DNA from: an uncultured Clostridia bacterium
GTDB taxonomy: Bacteria; Bacillota; Clostridia; TANB77; CAG-508
Direction: 5' to 3'
Length of the DNA stretch: 54,549 bases
Assembly (NCBI GenBank): GCA_944387445.1
Contig: CALXEX010000011.1
Coordinates: 1 to 54,549, forward strand
In this document: in pieces, positions 8,269-17,084 of the stretch
Layout of the letters: each line of letters opens with the position of its first letter
Position numbering within the stretch: position 1 is the stretch's first letter
Notes under the pieces: model-generated
What the model saw: only the letters and a program-made list of their open reading frames with translations
Told to the model about the DNA's origin: nothing
Databases searched by the model: none
Position numbers and translations under genes: made by a program

Positions 8269-8598
8269 TTATAGTGGACGATACTCTTTTGTTTGTTTAT
8301 ATTGTCCATATTTTCTGTTCAAAAAAGACGTTCTTTTTTCGCTAATCTTTCTGTTTTTTTCTGTAAGAAGTAGCACCTTTCTATTTTTTCTTTTTTCCTT
8401 AAAATTACTAACATATTCTATCTTGTCTGTAAAATGAATTTTTAGAATATATACACCCCATTTATTTAAGAATAAATTTGGTTCTACTTTTTTATTTGGA
8501 AATTCTAATTTTGCTTCTTCAATATTTTTTATTAATTGTTCTTTTGTAAAAGTTTTTGAATCGAAATAATATTCAATACATTTTCCTTCATTATTCAT
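8269..8598 (-). CDS. Hypothetical protein (orf113) between the T-box and pheS
   Basis: About 109 residues from the ATG at 8598 (MNNEGKCIEYYFDSKTFTKE). The ATG at 8608-8610 overlaps the AAAGGATG RBS, so the second ATG fits better. No signal peptide; the C-terminal third is very basic (KEKRKNRKVLLLTEKNRK). No family recognised. It is the first gene after the T-box terminator, so its expression should follow tRNA-Phe charging. Confidence 0.55.
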   Translation of the reverse strand: MNNEGKCIEYYFDSKTFTKEQLIKNIEEAKLEFPNKKVEPNLFLNKWGVYILKIHFTDKIEYVSNFKEKRKNRKVLLLTEKNRKISEKRTSFLNRKYGQYKQTKEYRPL

Positions 8599-8670
8599 AT
8601 TTATCAACATCCTTTATTAAATTTTACTTAAAATTTAAATCATTTCAATGAACAATCAAACCTATTCATC

Positions 8671-8935
8671 AAAAAAACCATCTCTTCCTACTTTTTTATT
8701 AGGACGAAATGGTTATTTTTCCGTGGTACCACCTAAATTTATTAGTATCTTTTATACTAACCTCGTTATAGTTTTAACGGTCCAACCGCCTTTTCCTACT
8801 ATCATTTCAAAAAAGGACCTAAAAAGTGAAATTTCTATATACGATATTTAATGGTTTCCAGCCAATGACCATTTTCTCTTGTAAATATTTGTAATATATA
8901 TACTTTGCTTTTTAATTGGTTTTGCTTTATTTTTT
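8671..8935 (-). ncRNA. T-box leader controlling the pheST operon
   Basis: On the minus strand the diagnostic T-box sequence AGGTGGTACCACGG is at 8734-8721. It is followed by a terminator hairpin, AACCATTTCGTCCT pairing with AGGAAGAGATGGTT, and a T run (8714-8671). Upstream is a stem I region with AGTAGGAAAAGGCGG. A TTC that could be the Phe specifier lies in AAATTTCAC near 8831; that choice is inferred, not proven by folding. T-boxes bind uncharged tRNA and antiterminate, so the operon is expected to rise when Phe-tRNA is uncharged. Confidence 0.88.
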
Positions 8936-8947
8936 CTTACAGATAAT

Positions 8948-8976
8948 ATTGTATCATAAAAAGGCTTGAAAAACAA
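8948..8976 (-). promoter_or_regulatory. Candidate promoter of the T-box operon
   Basis: TTGTTT (8976-8971) and TACAAT (8953-8948) are 17 bases apart on the minus strand. The -35 lies inside the terminator hairpin of the preceding gene. Confidence 0.4.
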
Positions 8977-8986
8977 GCCTTTTTTA
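8961..8986 (-). terminator. Terminator after the muramidase gene
   Basis: AAGGCTTG and CAAGCCTT form a hairpin with flanking A/T runs on both sides, so it could act in both directions. Confidence 0.75.
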
Positions 8987-9018
8987 GAAAATATTTCTAT
9001 TTTTTGTAAATGTAAATA

Positions 9019-12000
9019 CTAATATATCTTATATCCTATATTCAAATCCACATTTCCACTAACTCCTGAAACCGTTCCTGTACTTGAATGTTGCCAAATT
9101 TCATAATGTCCTGTATAATCTGCCACGGCATTATATTGTGCAAGCCATATATCAAATTGATTTAATTCATTCATATTTAAATTATCATAAAACCAATTTC
9201 TACTTGCATAAATCATTGGTGTATATCCATTCTGTTTAATTGTTTCACAAAATGCTTTACATACCGCCGTTCTTGTAGCTACATCTAAATTATCTGCTCT
9301 TCCCGAATTGTTTGGAGCTACTGACATTTCTGTATCGATTGCAATTGGATAATCTAATTGATGTGCATATCCAGATTGTTTTAATATGTTGATGACCCAT
9401 TTTGCTTCTTCTATGGCTTCATCTTTATTAACTGCTTGTGTGAAGAAATAAACACCAACTTTTAATCCTGCTTTTTTAGCACCTTCTATATTCATTCTAA
9501 AATATGGATCTTCTGCAAAATTACCTGCTGAACCATATCCTCTATAACCAATTCTAATCATGGCAAAATCGATTCCAGATCTTTTTACATATTCCCAGTT
9601 AACTAAACCATTAAATTGGCTAACATCGATACCTTTTAAACATACATTTTCAAATTTAAATTTTTGTGCATTACTTTGTTTTCCTTCAGATACTTCTACA
9701 TTTGTTCCATTTGCAGTTCCCCCATTTGCAATACTTAAATATCGACCATCTGCTTTTGAAACAAGATAATAGTAACCATTACCTGCTTCTACAAGTTTCC
9801 ATTTTTGTGCATCACTACCAGTATATTTACTTTGAATAACATTACCATTTTTAACTGTTAATACAAATCCAGAATGTTCTGCTGTAATTTTATAATAATT
9901 TCCTTCAAGATATTCTACTTTAAAATTTTGTTGTGTCACATTTGTACTCATCCAAATTTGTATATTAGCACCATCTTCCTTTGAGCCACCTGATACATCT
10001 ATAACACTTTTACTATTTAATGCTGTAGATATTCTATATGTATTGTTTGAAATAGATGGTGAATCTATAAATTTGAATTTTTGAGCTTTAGTACCATTAT
10101 TTTCATAAACTTGTACATTTGTCCCATTTGCTATTTTTGCATTATTAACATCCAAATATAATCCATTACATTTTGATATAATATAATATTCTCCATTTCC
10201 TGCATCTTTTATCATCCATCTTTGTGCATATGTATTATTACTTTGATATTGCCATACATTTGCTCCATTTTTATTGGCAGCATTATCTACATCTAATACT
10301 TTTCCAGAATGCAATGCTTGAATTTTGTAATAACCATCTCCTTGATATTCTACTAAAAATTTTTGTTGGTCTACATTTGAATTTTTCCATATTTGCAAAT
10401 TTGCACTATTGGAAGTAGAACCACCAGATATATCTAATACATAATTATTATTTAATGAAGTAGCTATATTATATATACCATCTTCAATTGTTTGCTTTCC
10501 TTCAGCTTCTTCAACTTCAATAAACTTAAATTTTTGTGCGTTTGTATAGTTAGATTTATAAATTTGAACATTTTGCTTATCTTTTGCTGTTCCTCCTGAC
10601 ACATCCAAATAAGATAAACTTAATCTAGATTCAATATAATAATATCCATCACCAGCATCTTTTATAATCCATTTTTGTGCTTCTGTTCCATTATTATTAT
10701 AGACTTGTACGTTTGTTCCCGAAGCAATATTACCATTTGCTACATCTAATACTTTATTTGTTGATACAGATTGTATGGTGTAATACCCATCTCCTTGGTA
10801 CTTAACCTGAAATCTTTGAGCAGTTGTATTTGTATTGGTTTGTATATTCACATTACTTCCTTCAACATTCAAATACATATTGGCATTTAATTTTGTATTT
10901 ATTTTATAAGTACCATCTTTTATAGTTTGTTTTCCTTCTATTGTTATGTCAAACTTTTGAGCCTTTGTCCCATTTTTTTCATATACTTGTACATTGGTTC
11001 CATTATTTGCTATTCCTCCAGATACGTCTAAATAATATCCATTTAAAATAGAGCGAAAACTGTATGTTCCATCTGTATTTTTTTCAATTATCCATTTTTG
11101 TGCATCTGTATTATTCCACTGATATTGTTGAACATTTGTCCCGCTTGTCATTCCTCCATTAGCAACATCTAATACTTTTCCAGAATGTAATGCTTCTATT
11201 TTATAATAACCTTCTTTATTATATGTAATTTTAAATCTTTGCTGTCTTACATTATCATTTTCCCATAATTGAATATTTGCTGAATTATTATATGAACCAC
11301 CTGATACATCTACTACTCTATTCGTATTCAGTTTTGATTTTATTGTATAAATCCCATCTTGAATTGTCTGCTCAGCTTTGTATTCATTTTTTTCCAATAT
11401 AAATTTTTGTGCATTACTTCCATTTCCTTCATATACTTGTACATTTGTACCATTAGAAGTTCCTGCATTATCAATATCTAGATATAATCCATTACATTTA
11501 GATACAAAACTAACTTGTCCATTACCCAAATCTAAAATTTTCCATTTTTGTGCATCTGTTTTATTACTATCATATTGTCTAACATTTGTTCCACTTTTTT
11601 TATTAGCATTTTCAACATCTAAAACTTTTTTAGAATGTACAGCCTCAATAGTGTAATATCCATCCCCATCACTAGTGATTCTAAATCTTTGTTGGTTAAC
11701 CTTATCATCATAGCTCCATATTTGCAAATTAGCTCCTGAATTGGTACCACCCCACGCAATATCTAAAACTTTATTTTTATTAAGTGCAGATCTTATAATA
11801 TATATTCCATCTTCGATAACAAGATTAGAATATGTTTGTATTTGCATTGTTTCATTTTCTGTTTCTTCTTCTATTTTTTCTTCCTCTTTTATCATTTCTT
11901 CCTGTTTAGTTGGTTCTTCAGTCATTTCTTCATCTTCTGAAATATTTTCTTTGCTATGATTTGTATCATCATCAATTTTATTTTGATCTTCACTGTTTGC

Positions 12001-12225
12001 ATCATCACTTACTACTTCTTCAGATTGATTTTGATCTACTGTATTTTCACTAATATTTTCTGAATTTTCCTGATTTTCTGTCTCATTTTTCTCTGTACTT
12101 ATACTATCTTCATTATTGTCAATTTCTGTGCCTGTATTTGCATAGATAGCAATTGGTAAAAACACATTTACTAACATTATCAATATTGTACATATCGTTA
12201 TGATTTTTATTTTTTTCATTTTCAT
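9019..12225 (-). CDS. Secreted GH25 muramidase with five ricin-type beta-trefoil domains
   Basis: A 1068-residue exported enzyme. Signal peptide 1-29; acidic Glu/Asn/Ser-rich linker 30-135; five tandem RICIN-type beta-trefoil lectin domains at about 137-862, each opening DGIYxIxSxLN and carrying repeated HSGKVLDV, NVQVYxNNGTxAQKF subrepeats; C-terminal GH25 lysozyme 863-1068 beginning LKGIDVSQFNG, with the catalytic Asp/Glu in IAIDTEMS (D964, E966). It should cut peptidoglycan outside the cell, with the trefoils binding sugars. It stands alone between two terminators. Substrate (own wall, spore or competitor) is not shown. Confidence 0.9.
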   Translation of the reverse strand: MKMKKIKIITICTILIMLVNVFLPIAIYANTGTEIDNNEDSISTEKNETENQENSENISENTVDQNQSEEVVSDDANSEDQNKIDDDTNHSKENISEDEEMTEEPTKQEEMIKEEEKIEEETENETMQIQTYSNLVIEDGIYIIRSALNKNKVLDIAWGGTNSGANLQIWSYDDKVNQQRFRITSDGDGYYTIEAVHSKKVLDVENANKKSGTNVRQYDSNKTDAQKWKILDLGNGQVSFVSKCNGLYLDIDNAGTSNGTNVQVYEGNGSNAQKFILEKNEYKAEQTIQDGIYTIKSKLNTNRVVDVSGGSYNNSANIQLWENDNVRQQRFKITYNKEGYYKIEALHSGKVLDVANGGMTSGTNVQQYQWNNTDAQKWIIEKNTDGTYSFRSILNGYYLDVSGGIANNGTNVQVYEKNGTKAQKFDITIEGKQTIKDGTYKINTKLNANMYLNVEGSNVNIQTNTNTTAQRFQVKYQGDGYYTIQSVSTNKVLDVANGNIASGTNVQVYNNNGTEAQKWIIKDAGDGYYYIESRLSLSYLDVSGGTAKDKQNVQIYKSNYTNAQKFKFIEVEEAEGKQTIEDGIYNIATSLNNNYVLDISGGSTSNSANLQIWKNSNVDQQKFLVEYQGDGYYKIQALHSGKVLDVDNAANKNGANVWQYQSNNTYAQRWMIKDAGNGEYYIISKCNGLYLDVNNAKIANGTNVQVYENNGTKAQKFKFIDSPSISNNTYRISTALNSKSVIDVSGGSKEDGANIQIWMSTNVTQQNFKVEYLEGNYYKITAEHSGFVLTVKNGNVIQSKYTGSDAQKWKLVEAGNGYYYLVSKADGRYLSIANGGTANGTNVEVSEGKQSNAQKFKFENVCLKGIDVSQFNGLVNWEYVKRSGIDFAMIRIGYRGYGSAGNFAEDPYFRMNIEGAKKAGLKVGVYFFTQAVNKDEAIEEAKWVINILKQSGYAHQLDYPIAIDTEMSVAPNNSGRADNLDVATRTAVCKAFCETIKQNGYTPMIYASRNWFYDNLNMNELNQFDIWLAQYNAVADYTGHYEIWQHSSTGTVSGVSGNVDLNIGYKIY

Positions 12226-12302
12226 CTTCCTTCCCTATTTTTTTCTTATCATATCATAACTGCAAAAATTTTCATAGTACTTTTTAATAAAATATAATTT
12301 TT

Positions 12303-12333
12303 AAACTCCCATATTATTAAAATATAGGAGTTT
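12303..12333 (-). terminator. Terminator of cotJABC
   Basis: AAACTCCTATATT pairs with AATATGGGAGTTT just downstream of cotJC on the minus strand. Confidence 0.65.
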
Positions 12334-12338
12334 TACTC

Positions 12339-12944
12339 TTAATTACAACCACAATTGTTATTATGATTCATATAATATTTCTTTTCTGCTAATTTGTCTT
12401 GAACACCTCTTAATGCTTCTCCAAATCTTTGGAAGTGTACGATTTCTCTTTCTCTTAAATATCTTAATGGATCTAAGACATCTGGATTGTCTCTACATAA
12501 GTCAATTAATTTTTCGTACGTAGCTCTTGCTTTTTGTTCTGCACCTAAATCTTCTTGTAAGTTTGCAATTGGGTCTCCTTTACAAGCAAGTACCCCTGCA
12601 TTAAATGGAAATCCTGCTGCTGCTTGTGGATATACATCTACACCATGGTCTGTGTAATATGCACTTAATCCTGCTTTTTCGATTTCTTTTATACTTGCTC
12701 CTTTGGTTAATTGGTGTACAATGGTTCCTACCATTTCTAAGTGAGCTAATTCTTCAGTACCAATATCATTTAAGATAGCTTTTGCATTTTGGTCTGGCAT
12801 TCCAAATCTTTGTGATAAATATCTAAGTGATGCTGCCAGTTCTCCATCTGGTCCACCATATTGTGATATGATTACTTTTGCAAGTCTTGGATCTGTACAT
12901 TTGATATTGATTGGGTATTGTAACATTTTATTATATGTCCACAT
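12339..12944 (-). CDS. cotJC: Spore coat protein CotJC (manganese catalase family)
   Basis: 201 residues with a ferritin-like four-helix core. Metal-binding Glu/His sets are visible in GTEELAHLEMVGTIVHQL, EDLGAEQKARATYEKL and LREREIVHFQRFGEAL, as in Mn catalases. The short Asn/Cys tail (HNNNCGCN) is coat-like. It starts directly after the cotJB stop (TAGATG), with RBS AAAGGGGG inside cotJB. CotJC is a mother-cell-made inner coat protein, possibly peroxide-detoxifying. Third gene of cotJABC. Confidence 0.92.
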   Translation of the reverse strand: MWTYNKMLQYPINIKCTDPRLAKVIISQYGGPDGELAASLRYLSQRFGMPDQNAKAILNDIGTEELAHLEMVGTIVHQLTKGASIKEIEKAGLSAYYTDHGVDVYPQAAAGFPFNAGVLACKGDPIANLQEDLGAEQKARATYEKLIDLCRDNPDVLDPLRYLREREIVHFQRFGEALRGVQDKLAEKKYYMNHNNNCGCN

Positions 12945-13286
12945 CTAAAAATTCCCCCTTTCCCATGGCCATGGTTCTTCAAGCCATCTCCATTTATTGC
13001 AAGGAAAATTAATGGTTAATGGTCCAAATACCTTTTGATATTTATCTTTTAATTCTTTTACTTCCTTACAATATTTTCTATGCAAACAAAGTGCTTTTTG
13101 ATCATCTGGGTGTGTATCTAAATATAGAGCTAATTCTGTTATCGCAAATTCAAGGCATCTAATTTGCTGTGCCATTTCCATTCTTTCATCACAATCTACG
13201 GTTCTTTCATTATCTTGCATTTGATTACAACACATCATTTCATTATCTTCCTCGCATCCACAATTTCTATTTTGATTTATTGACAT
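12945..13286 (-). CDS. cotJB: Spore coat protein CotJB
   Basis: 113 residues from the ATG at 13286, which follows GGAAAGGGGTG; the frame could start at GTG 13295 but that lies in the RBS. A Cys-rich head (NRNCGCEEDNEMMCCNQ) precedes the CotJB domain: RCLEFAITELALYLDTHPDD, LHRKYCKEVKELKDKY, then the acidic/aromatic end NKWRWLEEPWPWERGNF. It overlaps the end of cotJA by 10 bases, implying coupled translation of the coat complex. Confidence 0.92.
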   Translation of the reverse strand: MSINQNRNCGCEEDNEMMCCNQMQDNERTVDCDERMEMAQQIRCLEFAITELALYLDTHPDDQKALCLHRKYCKEVKELKDKYQKVFGPLTINFPCNKWRWLEEPWPWERGNF

Positions 13287-13636
13287 TTGTTGCACCCCTT
13301 TCCTATTTTATTGGTCATTGCAATATAATCAATTTCTTCCATTGATTGACCTGGTGAATATGGGCTTACTAATTCAGGAAAGATTGTTCCCATTTTTAAT
13401 CCTACACATGGTTTAAATGTTCTATCCATATATTGAATTGGAACATAACTTTGTGCTAACATTGGATTTTCTGGAAATACACTTTGTTCTTCATCAAAGC
13501 CACAATCACAACTATTTGAATTGTCTTCGTAAGATGCAACATGATTGCATTTTGTTTCCATGATATCATTTTGCATTTCACATGAATTATTTGCATAATT
13601 GTTGTTCATACAATAGCATTTTCTTCTACTAAACAT
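13277..13636 (-). CDS. cotJA: Spore coat protein CotJA
   Basis: 119 residues. The N-terminal 65 residues are Cys/Asn-rich (RRKCYCMNNNYANNSC) and longer than in Bacillus CotJA. The CotJA core is C-terminal: AQSYVPIQYMDRTFKPCVG, then FPELVSPYSPGQS. The ATG at 13636 follows AAAGGAGG. First gene of cotJABC; expected to be made in the mother cell. Confidence 0.9.
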   Translation of the reverse strand: MFSRRKCYCMNNNYANNSCEMQNDIMETKCNHVASYEDNSNSCDCGFDEEQSVFPENPMLAQSYVPIQYMDRTFKPCVGLKMGTIFPELVSPYSPGQSMEEIDYIAMTNKIGKGCNKCQ

Positions 13637-13649
13637 ATTAAAATTCCTC

Positions 13650-13690
13650 CTTTTGTTACATTATATGTACAGTAACAAAAAAGGTTGACG
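13650..13690 (-). promoter_or_regulatory. Candidate sporulation (sigma-E/K-like) promoter of cotJ
   Basis: On the minus strand CATATAATG lies about 35 bases before the cotJA start, close to the CATA-type -10 of sigma-E/K promoters. No convincing -35 is seen, so this is tentative. Confidence 0.3.
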
Positions 13691-13786
13691 TTTTTTTATT
13701 TTTCTTTATTTGGTTTTCTGTTATCATTTAGTCTCAAATTACCTCTCAATTACTTACCATTGTTGTATATTGTTACTTTATCTTGT

Positions 13787-13815
13787 TTGACTTAACATAA
13801 TTTTTTTGATATACT
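13787..13815 (+). promoter_or_regulatory. Sigma-A-type promoter of the ROK-like gene
   Basis: TTGACT (13787-13792), 17-base gap, TATACT (13810-13815), about 70 bases before the ATG at 13888. Confidence 0.6.
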
Positions 13816-13887
13816 AATGAAAATTTTGTTAGTTTCATTTTATATGAACTCCAAAACAAAATAAATATTTTAAAGGAGGTTATTTAT

Positions 13888-14940
13888 ATGTTACCGGAGG
13901 TACGGAAACTAATCAAAGAAAATCAAAAACTACTTTATACTCTTAGAAAAGGAAAAGAAAATTTATCGCCAAAGCAAAAACATGAATTATCAAAAAGAAC
14001 TGTATCCAATAAAATACTAATGTTAAACAGTCATAAAATTATATTGGATAACCGTTCTGTCATCAATCCTGACTTTGCTTATTTTGCAGGTTTTTATATA
14101 ACTGAAAATGCAATAGAAATTGAACTCATAGATTTTCAGTTTGAATCTGTATTACATAAAATAGCACCAGACTTTCCACAGAAGGTCATTTTTGAAGGTG
14201 ATGATTGCCCACGTGTTTTACAAGACCTAGTACAGGAATTATGGGATATTGTTCCCTTTGTGGCTGGTTCTATTGTTTTCAAAAGATGTATGCACTATGA
14301 TGAAAATCAAGATATTGCGTACTATATAGAAGGAAACACATTCAAAAATGATAATCTATCATTGATGCTTAACAATTACTCATCCTTTTTGCCTAAAGCA
14401 TTTGAGAATATCGTACAAGTAGATAATGTATTAGCATATACATTGTATTTACGAGAAAAAGTCTACGAATCTGACGCAATCATATATTATGATTTAGATG
14501 ATGGTCGAATTGGATATGTAAAACACAATATACTTTCAAAAGAATCCAATATAGCATCTGGACTTATATTTCCAAGATATACTGATGAGCAAAAGAACTC
14601 ATTAAAGGCTTTGGAATCTTTATCTGGTGAAAAGTATGTGGCTCAATTAGATACCATCATATCATCAGGAATTCTGTCTATTATCGATCAGGCAAATCTT
14701 CAGGTAAGATCTATACTAAATCCAGAATATTTCATTGTTGACGGAAAATGGGTAAAAGAACCATATTTTTATGAATTTTATCAAAAAAATTCAACAATTT
14801 TTACTGCCTATAATGAAATTGCTAATTTTTTATATCTGGATTGCCCTTGGATTGTTATTAAGAAAAAAGAGGAACAACCCCAAAAAGGCGCAGCCATATA
14901 TGCTGCATATTCCTTTTTTGGTTGGGAGTTAAAGTGGTAA
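13888..14940 (+). CDS. Divergent ROK-like (ASKHA) protein with an in-frame CGG at codon 6
   Basis: 350 residues; strong RBS AAAGGAGG before the ATG. The N-terminus is helical and basic (KLIKENQKLLYTLRKGK). Weak ROK/NagC resemblance: AGFYITENAIEIELIDF as the first strands, SLKALESLSGEKYVAQL, ILNPEYFIVDG, and a GAAIYAAYSFFG ending like the GAALLA end of ROK proteins. No Cys-rich zinc motif or clear N-terminal HTH is seen. Codon 6 is CGG, which other native-looking genes here avoid; a +1 slip there would read GGA AAC then TAA. The family call is tentative. Confidence 0.55.
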   Translation: MLPEVRKLIKENQKLLYTLRKGKENLSPKQKHELSKRTVSNKILMLNSHKIILDNRSVINPDFAYFAGFYITENAIEIELIDFQFESVLHKIAPDFPQKVIFEGDDCPRVLQDLVQELWDIVPFVAGSIVFKRCMHYDENQDIAYYIEGNTFKNDNLSLMLNNYSSFLPKAFENIVQVDNVLAYTLYLREKVYESDAIIYYDLDDGRIGYVKHNILSKESNIASGLIFPRYTDEQKNSLKALESLSGEKYVAQLDTIISSGILSIIDQANLQVRSILNPEYFIVDGKWVKEPYFYEFYQKNSTIFTAYNEIANFLYLDCPWIVIKKKEEQPQKGAAIYAAYSFFGWELKW

Positions 14941-14989
14941 AACGTAAAAAGGGAAATTGGCTACAGACCCCAATTTCCCTTTTTGCGTT
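14941..14989 (+). terminator. Terminator after the ROK-like gene
   Basis: 20-base arms at 14941-14960 and 14970-14989 (AAAAAGGGAAATTGG core) with one mismatch, ending in a T-rich arm. Confidence 0.8.
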
Positions 14990-15065
14990 TATTACATATT
15001 TTATTATTTTTATAGTAAATTTTTTAATTTTATGATATATTATTTTCAAAAGGAGGAATCAGATA

Positions 15066-15452
15066 ATGGATATAAATTTATTAATTGAAACTGCTAAAAA
15101 GGCCAGGGAAAATGCCTATACCCCATATTCCAATTATAAGGTAGGTTGTGCTTTGCGTACTAAAAGCGGAAGAATTTTTTCTGGATGTAATATAGAAAAT
15201 GATGGGCTTATGTCTATTTGCGCAGAGAGAGTTGCTTTTACAAAAGCTATTTCTGAAGGTGAAAAAGATTTTGAATGTATTTTAGTGTTAGGCGGAAAAG
15301 AAGGATTAGAATATACCTTTCCTTGTGGATATTGTCGTCAATTCATGTCTGAATTTTGTGATAAAAATTTTGAAATTTACATGTATTATGACAATGATAA
15401 AATGGACAAAAAAACATTAGGAGACTTACTACCTGATAGTTTCAGTTTATAG
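15066..15452 (+). CDS. cdd: Cytidine deaminase
   Basis: 128 residues, the size of tetrameric Cdd. Zinc-site motifs are present: SICAERVAF (Cys and catalytic Glu) and FPCGYCRQFMSEF (two Cys). The substrate motif YTPYSNYKVGCAL and GCNIEN are near the N-terminus. It deaminates cytidine/deoxycytidine in pyrimidine salvage. RBS AAAGGAGGAAT. Converges on pyk with a shared bidirectional terminator. Confidence 0.96.
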   Translation: MDINLLIETAKKARENAYTPYSNYKVGCALRTKSGRIFSGCNIENDGLMSICAERVAFTKAISEGEKDFECILVLGGKEGLEYTFPCGYCRQFMSEFCDKNFEIYMYYDNDKMDKKTLGDLLPDSFSL

Positions 15453-15488
15453 AAAAGGGATTATGAGTCCGTCCTCATAATCCCTTTT
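15453..15488. terminator. Bidirectional terminator between cdd and pyk
   Basis: AAAAGGGATTATGAG and CTCATAATCCCTTTT are exact complements around GTCCGTC-like bases. It shares the GAGTCCGTCC phrase with the large fold-back repeat arms. Confidence 0.85.
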
Positions 15489-15493
15489 TCATC

Positions 15494-16939
15494 TTATACT
15501 CTTGCAACTCCACCAATTACTTTGTTTTCTGTTGCGTCTGGTAATATTTTTGGTCCTCCTGCAAGAACAACTTTATCACCTTTTTCTAAAATTCCTTCTT
15601 TTTCTAATTGAGCAATTCCTTTTTGAATTGTATCTTCAATTGTTTTTCCATCTTTGATTAAGATTGGTGTTACATTCCATGTAACTGATAATTGATAATA
15701 TGTTTGTTCGTTATCTGTTACAGCAAATATAGGGCAACCTGGTCCCATACCAGCAATCATTCTTACTGAATCACCTTTATGTGTATATGCTACGATTGCA
15801 TCAGCTTCTACTTGGTAAGCTGTTACACATGTTGTATAAGCAATATTTTTCTCTAAATCTTCTGAATCTATTTTTTTGAAGTTTTTTCTATTAAATCTCT
15901 TCCAGTAGTTAACTGTTCCTTCAATTGCTTTTGATATTTTAACCATTGTTTCAACACATTCTACTGGATATTTACCCATAGCACATTCTCCAGAAAGCAT
16001 GATACAACTTGTCATATCATATACAGCATTTGCAACGTCACTAACTTCTGCTCTTGTTGGTCTTGGATTAGAAGTCATTGATTCTAACATTTGTGTAGCT
16101 GTTACAACTGGTTTACCAACTTGGTTACATCTCTTAATAAAATGTTTTTGAACAATTGGAACTTGTTCCATTGGTATTTCAACACCCATATCTCCACGAG
16201 CTACCATAATACCATCTGATATTGCTAAGATTTCTTCGAAATTATCAATACCTTCTTGGCTTTCAATTTTTGATATAATTTTAATGTGTTCTCCACCATT
16301 TGCTTTTAATAAATCTTTGATTTCTTGAACATCTGATGCTCTTCTTACAAATGAAGCAGCTATGAAATCAAATCCTGCTTTGATTCCATTTGTAATATCA
16401 TCAATATCTTTTTGCGCTAAAGCTGGTAAATTTAATTTTAATCCTGGAACATTCATTGTTTTTCTGCTTCCTAATCTTGCTGTGTTTAATGCTTTACATT
16501 TAATATCTTTTCCAACAATTTCTATAACTTCAAACTCTAAAGCACCATCATCAACTAGGATCTTTGCTCCCGGTTTTACATCTTGATATAAATTTTTGTA
16601 ACTGATTGTTGTTTTTGTTTCATTTCCAATAATATCATCATAAACGAATGTAAATTCTTGTCCTTCATTTATAGTTACTTTTTCGTCTCCAGACTCAAGT
16701 TTTCCTGTTCTAATTTCAGGTCCTTTTGTATCTAATAATAAAGCAACTGGTTTGTTTAATTTTTCTCTTACTCTCTTTATTGTTGCTATTTTTTCTGCGT
16801 TTTCTTCATATCCCCCGTGTGAAAAGTTAATTCTTGCTATACCTAATCCTGCTTTAACTAGGTTAGTAAACATTTCTTCACTTTCGCTTGCTGGTCCTAT
16901 TGTACCAATGATGTTTGTTTTTCTTAAAACTTGTTTCAT
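15494..16939 (-). CDS. pyk: Pyruvate kinase
   Basis: 481 residues. Starts MKQVLRKTNIIGTIGPASES with RBS AAGGGAGG. Catalytic motifs: ARINFSHGGYEE, LLDTKGPEIRTG, IISKIESQEGIDN, MVARGDMGVEIP, VVTATQMLESM and SGECAMGKYP. The C-terminal allosteric domain is present. There is no extra PEP-utiliser-like C-terminal domain as found in Bacillus pyruvate kinase. It catalyses PEP + ADP to pyruvate + ATP. Confidence 0.98.
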   Translation of the reverse strand: MKQVLRKTNIIGTIGPASESEEMFTNLVKAGLGIARINFSHGGYEENAEKIATIKRVREKLNKPVALLLDTKGPEIRTGKLESGDEKVTINEGQEFTFVYDDIIGNETKTTISYKNLYQDVKPGAKILVDDGALEFEVIEIVGKDIKCKALNTARLGSRKTMNVPGLKLNLPALAQKDIDDITNGIKAGFDFIAASFVRRASDVQEIKDLLKANGGEHIKIISKIESQEGIDNFEEILAISDGIMVARGDMGVEIPMEQVPIVQKHFIKRCNQVGKPVVTATQMLESMTSNPRPTRAEVSDVANAVYDMTSCIMLSGECAMGKYPVECVETMVKISKAIEGTVNYWKRFNRKNFKKIDSEDLEKNIAYTTCVTAYQVEADAIVAYTHKGDSVRMIAGMGPGCPIFAVTDNEQTYYQLSVTWNVTPILIKDGKTIEDTIQKGIAQLEKEGILEKGDKVVLAGGPKILPDATENKVIGGVARV

Positions 16940-17084
16940 TTCTTATTCCTCCCTTATTATCTTAAAAACTAGAGCTTATTATATCACACTATAAGAATGG
17001 TTTTCAACATTTTTTTATTATTTTTTACGTAATCTTGAAAATTATACTAAAACTTTTTTCTTTAGATACCTTTTCAGAGATCTT

